Source: Aerococcaceae bacterium DSM 111021 (GTDB lineage Bacteria > Bacillota > Bacilli > Lactobacillales > Aerococcaceae). Taken from it: a DNA stretch of 64,000 nucleotides. Below the pieces are notes generated by a model, which made no database searches, was not told the origin of the DNA, and saw only the letters and a program-made list of their open reading frames with translations. Within the stretch, counting starts at the first letter, position 1. Every line of letters starts with the position of its first letter. The stretch covers positions 248,001-312,000 of the forward strand of contig JACCEK010000001.1 in NCBI GenBank assembly GCA_020112395.1. Reading direction: 5' to 3'. Shown here piece after piece: positions 59,435-64,000 of the stretch. The translations under genes were made by a program, and so were the position numbers.

Positions 59435-60856
59435 TTATAAGATATAGTGACTTAAATCACGATTTTCAACAATTTTCTCTAATCGTTGTTCAACATACTG
59501 ATCTGTTATTTCAATGCGACCCATTTGCATTTCCGCAGATTCATACAATAATTCGTCTAAAACTGTCTCTAAAATAGTATGAAGACGTCTAGCCCCAATA
59601 TTATCTGTATTGTCATTTAAGCGTACAGCATATTCTGCTAATTTTGCGATTGCTGTTTCAGTAAAGTGAATTTCAACACCTTCTGTTGCTAATAATGCTT
59701 CATATTGTTTGATTAAAGCATTCTTAGGTTCTGTTAGAATACTTACAAAATCACTTTCAGTTAAATCTTTTAGATTCACACGAATTGGGAAACGTCCTTG
59801 AAGTTCAGGGATTAAATCTGAAGGTTTTGATTCATGGAATGCACCACTACCAATGAATAATATATGATCCGTTTCAATAATACCGTATTTAGTTTGAACT
59901 TGACTCCCTTCTACGATTGGTAAAATGTCACGTTGTACACCTTGACGGCTGACTTCTCCGCTATTTTGATTTTTCGAAGCAATTTTATCTATTTCATCAA
60001 TGAAAATAATACCGTTACTTTGAGCAAGTTCCAAAGCTTTTTGGTTGATATCATCTTGATTTATTAATTTATCTGCTTCTTCTTCAGTCAGTAATTTAAT
60101 TGCTTCTTGGACCGTTACTGAACGTTCTATTTTCTTTTTAGGTTTCAGAGCGCTTAAACTTTCTTGCATATCCATCATTTGTTCCATAGCTGGATTCATG
60201 CTATTTAATTGAAGTTTTTTCTCTTCCATTTTAATTGTTACTTCATGGTTATCTAATTTACCATCACGAATTTGTTGACGAATAGCTCGACGTGTTGCTG
60301 CAACTTCGTCAGTTACAATTTCTTCCTCTTCTTCATCTATATCCTCACCAGTTGGGTTCATTTGTTTAAACATTTCTGCAAAGTTTCCAAAAGGATTTGC
60401 TTGATTCTGTTGAGTAGAAGTATCTGCTTTTTTAGGTTTTTCGCCTGGTTTTAAAGCTTTGGCAATACGTTCAATTGCTTTTGCTTCAGCGGTTTCTTTT
60501 ACTTCTTCTTGTTTCTGCTTCTTAATTAGACGAATACTATTTTCAACTAAGTCACGAACCATTGATTCAACATCACGACCCACATAACCAACTTCAGTAA
60601 ATTTAGTCGCCTCAACTTTTATAAATGGTGCCTGAGCAATATCTGCAAGCCTTCTAGCAATTTCTGTCTTCCCAACTCCTGTTGGTCCAATCATAAGTAA
60701 GTTTTTAGGCTTTACTTCTCGTTGCATTTCCGCATCTAGTTTTAATCGACGAATACGGTTACGTAAAGCGATTGCGACTGATCGTTTTGCCTCGCTTTGT
60801 CCTACAATATACTGGTCTAAAGCTTCTACAATTTTTCTTGGTGTTAAGTTATCCAT
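59435..60856 (-). CDS. hslU: HslU (ClpY) ATPase of the HslUV protease
   Basis: A 473-aa AAA+ unfoldase. TPRKIVEALDQYIVGQSEAKRSVAIALRNR opens it, LMIGPTGVGKTEIARRLA is Walker A and GIIFIDEIDKIA Walker B. An acidic, divergent I-domain (about residues 110-240) accepts substrate. GARRLHTILETVLDELLYES and the C-terminal DLSHYIL tail, which docks into HslV, are present. AGGAGG precedes ATG 60856, 73 nt after hslV. Confidence 0.95.
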   Translation of the reverse strand: MDNLTPRKIVEALDQYIVGQSEAKRSVAIALRNRIRRLKLDAEMQREVKPKNLLMIGPTGVGKTEIARRLADIAQAPFIKVEATKFTEVGYVGRDVESMVRDLVENSIRLIKKQKQEEVKETAEAKAIERIAKALKPGEKPKKADTSTQQNQANPFGNFAEMFKQMNPTGEDIDEEEEEIVTDEVAATRRAIRQQIRDGKLDNHEVTIKMEEKKLQLNSMNPAMEQMMDMQESLSALKPKKKIERSVTVQEAIKLLTEEEADKLINQDDINQKALELAQSNGIIFIDEIDKIASKNQNSGEVSRQGVQRDILPIVEGSQVQTKYGIIETDHILFIGSGAFHESKPSDLIPELQGRFPIRVNLKDLTESDFVSILTEPKNALIKQYEALLATEGVEIHFTETAIAKLAEYAVRLNDNTDNIGARRLHTILETVLDELLYESAEMQMGRIEITDQYVEQRLEKIVENRDLSHYIL

Positions 60857-60929
60857 TATATCCTCCTAGTATATCTATATTCAAAATTTCCCTCTTAGAT
60901 AGAAATATAAACTTGTTTTCTTTTAAAAT

Positions 60930-61457
60930 TTAGTCTTCAAAAGATTCAACTAAAATATTGTCATTAGTAAATACATCGATTTCACTCGCAATTTTTAAAG
61001 CATTATTTGCAATCTCATATGCTGATAAATCTCCATATCTTAACATCGCTCTTGCAGCAGATAATGCAAAATTACCTCCTGATCCAATCGTTAATACACC
61101 ATCATCTGGTTCGATTACTTCACCTGTTCCGCTAACTAAGAGTAAAGTCTCGCGGTTCATTACGATTAATAAAGCTTCCAATTTCTGTAATGAGCGATCA
61201 GTTCGCCATTGTTTTGCTACTTCTACTGCAGCACGTGTCAATTGCCCTTGATGCGCTTGAAGTTTTTCTTCAAACATTTCTGATAATGTAATGGCGTCTG
61301 CAACACCACCAGCAAATCCAACAATAACCTCATTATTATAAATTCGGCGTAATTTCTTAGCGCCACCTTTCATAATAACACTTTCACCCATCGTTACTTG
61401 CCCGTCTCCAGCCATTGCTAATTTATTATCTTTTTTTACTGCACAAATTGTTGTCAT
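60930..61457 (-). CDS. hslV: HslV (ClpQ) peptidase of the HslUV protease
   Basis: A 175-aa N-terminal-nucleophile hydrolase. After removal of Met the chain begins TTICAV, giving an N-terminal catalytic Thr. [45 protein letters not shown] and [15 protein letters not shown] are family signatures. It forms the dodecameric proteolytic core capped by HslU. GGAGG lies within the xerC end and the ATG is 2 nt past the xerC stop. Confidence 0.95.
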   Translation of the reverse strand: MTTICAVKKDNKLAMAGDGQVTMGESVIMKGGAKKLRRIYNNEVIVGFAGGVADAITLSEMFEEKLQAHQGQLTRAAVEVAKQWRTDRSLQKLEALLIVMNRETLLLVSGTGEVIEPDDGVLTIGSGGNFALSAARAMLRYGDLSAYEIANNALKIASEIDVFTNDNILVESFED

Positions 61458-61459
61458 TA

Positions 61460-62407
61460 TTATTCCTCCTTAGATTGTCGTTTTGCTCTCGGAAACACAT
61501 CTAAATAAGTGCTTCTTAAACGATCTTTTGTTACATGAGTATAAATTTGAGTTGAACTTAAATCTTCATGTCCTAATAATTCTTGAACACTTCGCATATC
61601 TGCGCCATTATTTAACAAATGAGTCGCAAAAGTATGTCTCAGTTTATGAGGGTGTATAGAAAGATTCAGTCCTGCTTCTTTTACAATTGAATTAAGTATA
61701 TTTCGAACTAGAGTTGGACTTAATTGTAAGCCAGTTTTAGAGAGAAAAACAAACGAAGCGTGTTCAGGTATACTTTTTTCTACTAATTCTGGTCTGAGAT
61801 TTTGAATATATATAGTCAGACTTTTTAAAGCGACATCCCCAACTGGAATAATCCGTTCTTTGTCACCTTTACCAATAACTCGAACTAAAGACATATCATA
61901 ATCGACTTGTTGTAATGTGAGATTTGTTAACTCACTTACCCGCATACCAGTCGCGTAAAGTAGTTCTACCAAGGCACTATACATTAATTGCATAGATGAC
62001 TCTGACTTTTCTATCGCTGTAAATATTTCATTCATCTCATCTTGATAGAAAAATTCAGGCAATTGTTGCTTCTTAACATTGTATTGTACTAACTCCATTG
62101 GATTGCTGTCAATCCATTCCATTCTTAACGCATATTTAAAAAAAGCTCGCAAACTTGATAATTTTCTTGAGATCGTTGTTCTAGCCAAACCTCTTTCATT
62201 TAAGAATGCTAAAAACAGTCGGAAATCCTGATACATTAATTTTGATATATCAGTATCCCCGGAGCTTTCTAAAAAATCACTAAATTCTATCAAATCTTTA
62301 GAATATGCAAGGACAGTTTGTTTAGAGTAACGTCGTTCATTCTCTATATATATCATAAACTGATTAATATATTCTTCCACTCTATCCCTCATTTCAATTA
62401 TAATCAT
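61460..62407 (-). CDS. xerC: tyrosine recombinase XerC-like (CodV position)
   Basis: A 315-aa recombinase. The N-terminal SAM-like domain ([26 protein letters not shown]) is followed by the catalytic domain: [14 protein letters not shown] (Arg), [12 protein letters not shown] (Lys), [39 protein letters not shown] (His-x-x-Arg, His, Tyr). It resolves chromosome dimers at dif with a partner. The position just before hslV is where CodV/XerC sits in Bacillota. ATG 62407 has no good Shine-Dalgarno; ATG 62392 is equally possible. Confidence 0.9.
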   Translation of the reverse strand: MIIIEMRDRVEEYINQFMIYIENERRYSKQTVLAYSKDLIEFSDFLESSGDTDISKLMYQDFRLFLAFLNERGLARTTISRKLSSLRAFFKYALRMEWIDSNPMELVQYNVKKQQLPEFFYQDEMNEIFTAIEKSESSMQLMYSALVELLYATGMRVSELTNLTLQQVDYDMSLVRVIGKGDKERIIPVGDVALKSLTIYIQNLRPELVEKSIPEHASFVFLSKTGLQLSPTLVRNILNSIVKEAGLNLSIHPHKLRHTFATHLLNNGADMRSVQELLGHEDLSSTQIYTHVTKDRLRSTYLDVFPRAKRQSKEE

Positions 62408-62723
62408 AAATTCATGTAACCGCTATAGATACTAAACCTGATTGGGGATTAATTAAAATATTTTCATCATTCTACAGTACCTTTTTATATTCTATCAATT
62501 AAAATGCTTTTTGTAATCATTCCAAGGTCTGATTAGTTATAAAAATATATTTTTTAAACGTTATATTATAGTGATACTCATGTTTACTATAGTAGTGTAT
62601 CACTACTTCGTAAACTAATTATGAAATTCGACTGAAATTATTTATAAATTCAAAAAACGATAACTATTCAATAAAAATCACATACAAACAGTATGATTCT
62701 TATGACTAATTATCGTTTATTTA
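62408..62723. other. 316-bp AT-rich gap between xerC and topA
   Basis: No ORF with initiation signals. It contains overlapping inverted repeats at 62569-62615 and a weak AAACGATAA/TTATCGTTT pair (about 62655 and 62704) that might end topA transcription. No consensus dif site was recognised. Confidence 0.5.
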
Positions 62724-64000
62724 TTAATTAACTAATTCTTCTTCATAATCACAGTTGCTACATTTAACTTGGCTACCTTTACGTGTAACTTTCTCAGTAA
62801 GGAAGTGATCACATTTTGGACATGATCGTCCAATGGGTTTATCCCACGAAACAAATTCACATTCAGGATACAGTGTACAACCAAAGAATATACGGTTTTT
62901 CTTCGATTTACGCTCTACGACTTCTCCCTTTTCACAAGTTGGACAAGTCACACCGATTTTCTTAACAATTGCTTTAGTATTCCGACAGTCTGGGAAAGCA
63001 CTACACGCGTAAAACTTACCATATCGTCCAATTTTGATAACCATCGGATGCCCACAAACATCACAATCGAAGCCAGCTGGTTCATCTTTGATTTCAATTT
63101 CTTCCATATTTACTTCTGCTTTTTTAATTTCTTTATCAAAGCCAAGATAGAATTCATCTAATAATTTTACCCAGTTTTGCTTACCTTCTTCGACCTCATC
63201 CAAGCCTCTTTCCATTCCGGCTGTAAAATCTGTGTCGACAATATCAGGAAAAAATTCAACCATGACGCTATTAACAATTTCTCCTAGCTCGGTTGGTTCG
63301 AATCTTTTAGCTACCATTTTTACATAGTATCTTTTTCTTAATGTTTCTAAAGTTGGTGCATAAGTAGACGGACGACCTACACCCTGTTCTTCTAGTATTT
63401 TAACTAAACTTGCTTCATTATAACGTGCAGGTGGTTGCGTGAAGTGTTGTTCAGGATTAATTTCTGCTAACTTAACATTATCATTTACCGAAAGATCAGG
63501 TAAATAATTATCTTTTTTTGTTTTAGATTCATATACTTTTAAGAAACCGTCAAATTTAATGCGTGATCCATTCGCACGGAAATTAACATCATTTTGAGAG
63601 ATGTCTGCTCTTATTGTATCGTATACTGCATCAGTCATCTGACTAGCTACAAAACGTGCCCAAATTAAAGAATAAAGTCTAAATTGGTCTCGTGATAGAT
63701 ATTCTTTTATATCATCTGGAGCCATAGTAACATCCGATGGACGAATTGCCTCATGCGCATCTTGCGTATTAGCAGAGTTCGTTACAGCTGCTCCTTCTCC
63801 AAGATACTTTTCACCAAATTTTTCTGTTATATAATTACCAGAACTCACTTTGGCAGTTTGTGATATACGAGTTGAGTCTGTACGCATATAAGTAATTAAA
63901 CCGATTGTATTTTTTCCAATTGCAATACCTTCATACAGTTGCTGAGCAATCATCATCGTTTTACCTGCACGGAAATTTATACGGTTAGATGCATCTTGTT
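62724..64000 (-). CDS. topA: DNA topoisomerase I, C-terminal part (runs off the window)
   Basis: The C-terminal 425 or so codons; the frame continues past 64000, reading [15 protein letters not shown] before the first internal Met, so ATG 63956 is not the true start. [14 protein letters not shown] holds the catalytic Tyr of type IA enzymes. [19 protein letters not shown] is a central signature. Three C4 zinc ribbons end the protein (CDVCGHPM...[15 protein letters not shown]...[15 protein letters not shown]...CSNC). It relaxes negative supercoils. Confidence 0.95.
   Translation of the reverse strand, partial: QDASNRINFRAGKTMMIAQQLYEGIAIGKNTIGLITYMRTDSTRISQTAKVSSGNYITEKFGEKYLGEGAAVTNSANTQDAHEAIRPSDVTMAPDDIKEYLSRDQFRLYSLIWARFVASQMTDAVYDTIRADISQNDVNFRANGSRIKFDGFLKVYESKTKKDNYLPDLSVNDNVKLAEINPEQHFTQPPARYNEASLVKILEEQGVGRPSTYAPTLETLRKRYYVKMVAKRFEPTELGEIVNSVMVEFFPDIVDTDFTAGMERGLDEVEEGKQNWVKLLDEFYLGFDKEIKKAEVNMEEIEIKDEPAGFDCDVCGHPMVIKIGRYGKFYACSAFPDCRNTKAIVKKIGVTCPTCEKGEVVERKSKKNRIFFGCTLYPECEFVSWDKPIGRSCPKCDHFLTEKVTRKGSQVKCSNCDYEEELVN

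Noticed and set aside
62589-62616. Possible dif site next to xerC (the right half CTTCGTAAACT resembles a XerD arm).
   Set aside because: The XerC half and central region do not match Bacillota dif sequences, and the matching bases fall within an inverted repeat that explains them.

Overview
The window is AT-rich bacterial chromosome with Gram-positive (Bacillota, Lactobacillales-like) features. These are strong AGGAGG ribosome binding sites, TTG and GTG starts, an LPXTG surface protein, a LysM amidase, T-box leaders, ParC/ParE, an Mn-dependent pyrophosphatase, an RqcH/FbpA homologue and the xerC-hslV-hslU cluster next to topA. The gene set fits an Aerococcaceae/Carnobacteriaceae-type coccus, but the species cannot be named from the sequence. 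No rRNA, tRNA, intact insertion sequence, prophage or CRISPR array was seen.

Layout. 0-11 kb: the tail of a ribose-type ABC permease, a TIM-barrel sugar isomerase, small housekeeping enzymes (YtkL-type hydrolase, OsmC, RluA-type pseudouridine synthase, MBL hydrolase), two related small membrane proteins with a decayed third copy between them, a T-box-controlled methionine-type binding protein, a RelB/RelE-type toxin-antitoxin pair, a universal stress protein and a DbpA-type helicase. 11-14 kb: TrkH/TrkA potassium uptake. 14.2-15.2 kb: about 1.1 kb of decayed, gene-poor DNA. 15.2-22.4 kb: a seven-gene minus-strand run aroF-aroB-aroE-aroC-aroA-aroK-can. 22.7-35 kb: redox enzymes, a GPH sugar symporter, ung, a methyltransferase and a large LysM amidase. 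35-46 kb: a T-box-controlled lone amino-acid permease, an LPXTG protein, nuclease-pyc-capA, an orphan PTS IIB with a divergent AraC regulator, and nrdH. 46-50 kb: a tryptophan-type ABC transporter (trpXYZ) overlapping an S66 peptidase gene. 50-64 kb: core genes rqcH, ppaC, parC-parE, plsY, an aldose-epimerase-like gene, hslU-hslV-xerC and the 3' part of topA.

The most striking content is regulatory. Four amino-acid genes or operons carry transcription-termination leaders. Two are T-boxes. The other two look like ribosome-mediated attenuators of the enteric trp/phe type, which are uncommon in Bacillota. Upstream of aroF there is a good promoter, a 41-codon leader ORF with 11 Phe/Tyr codons in a 13-codon run, and four ordered complementary segments ending in a perfect 22-bp terminator hairpin. 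Upstream of trpX there is a 20-codon leader ORF ending IWQSWRR with two Trp codons, followed by competing copies of an 8-nt complement and two tandem terminators. Together they would let aromatic amino-acid shortage switch on the common aromatic pathway and tryptophan import by the same logic.

Starts were moved from the longest possible ORF wherever a Shine-Dalgarno sequence clearly favoured an internal codon. Function calls come from reading the proteins and motifs by eye; no database search was run.
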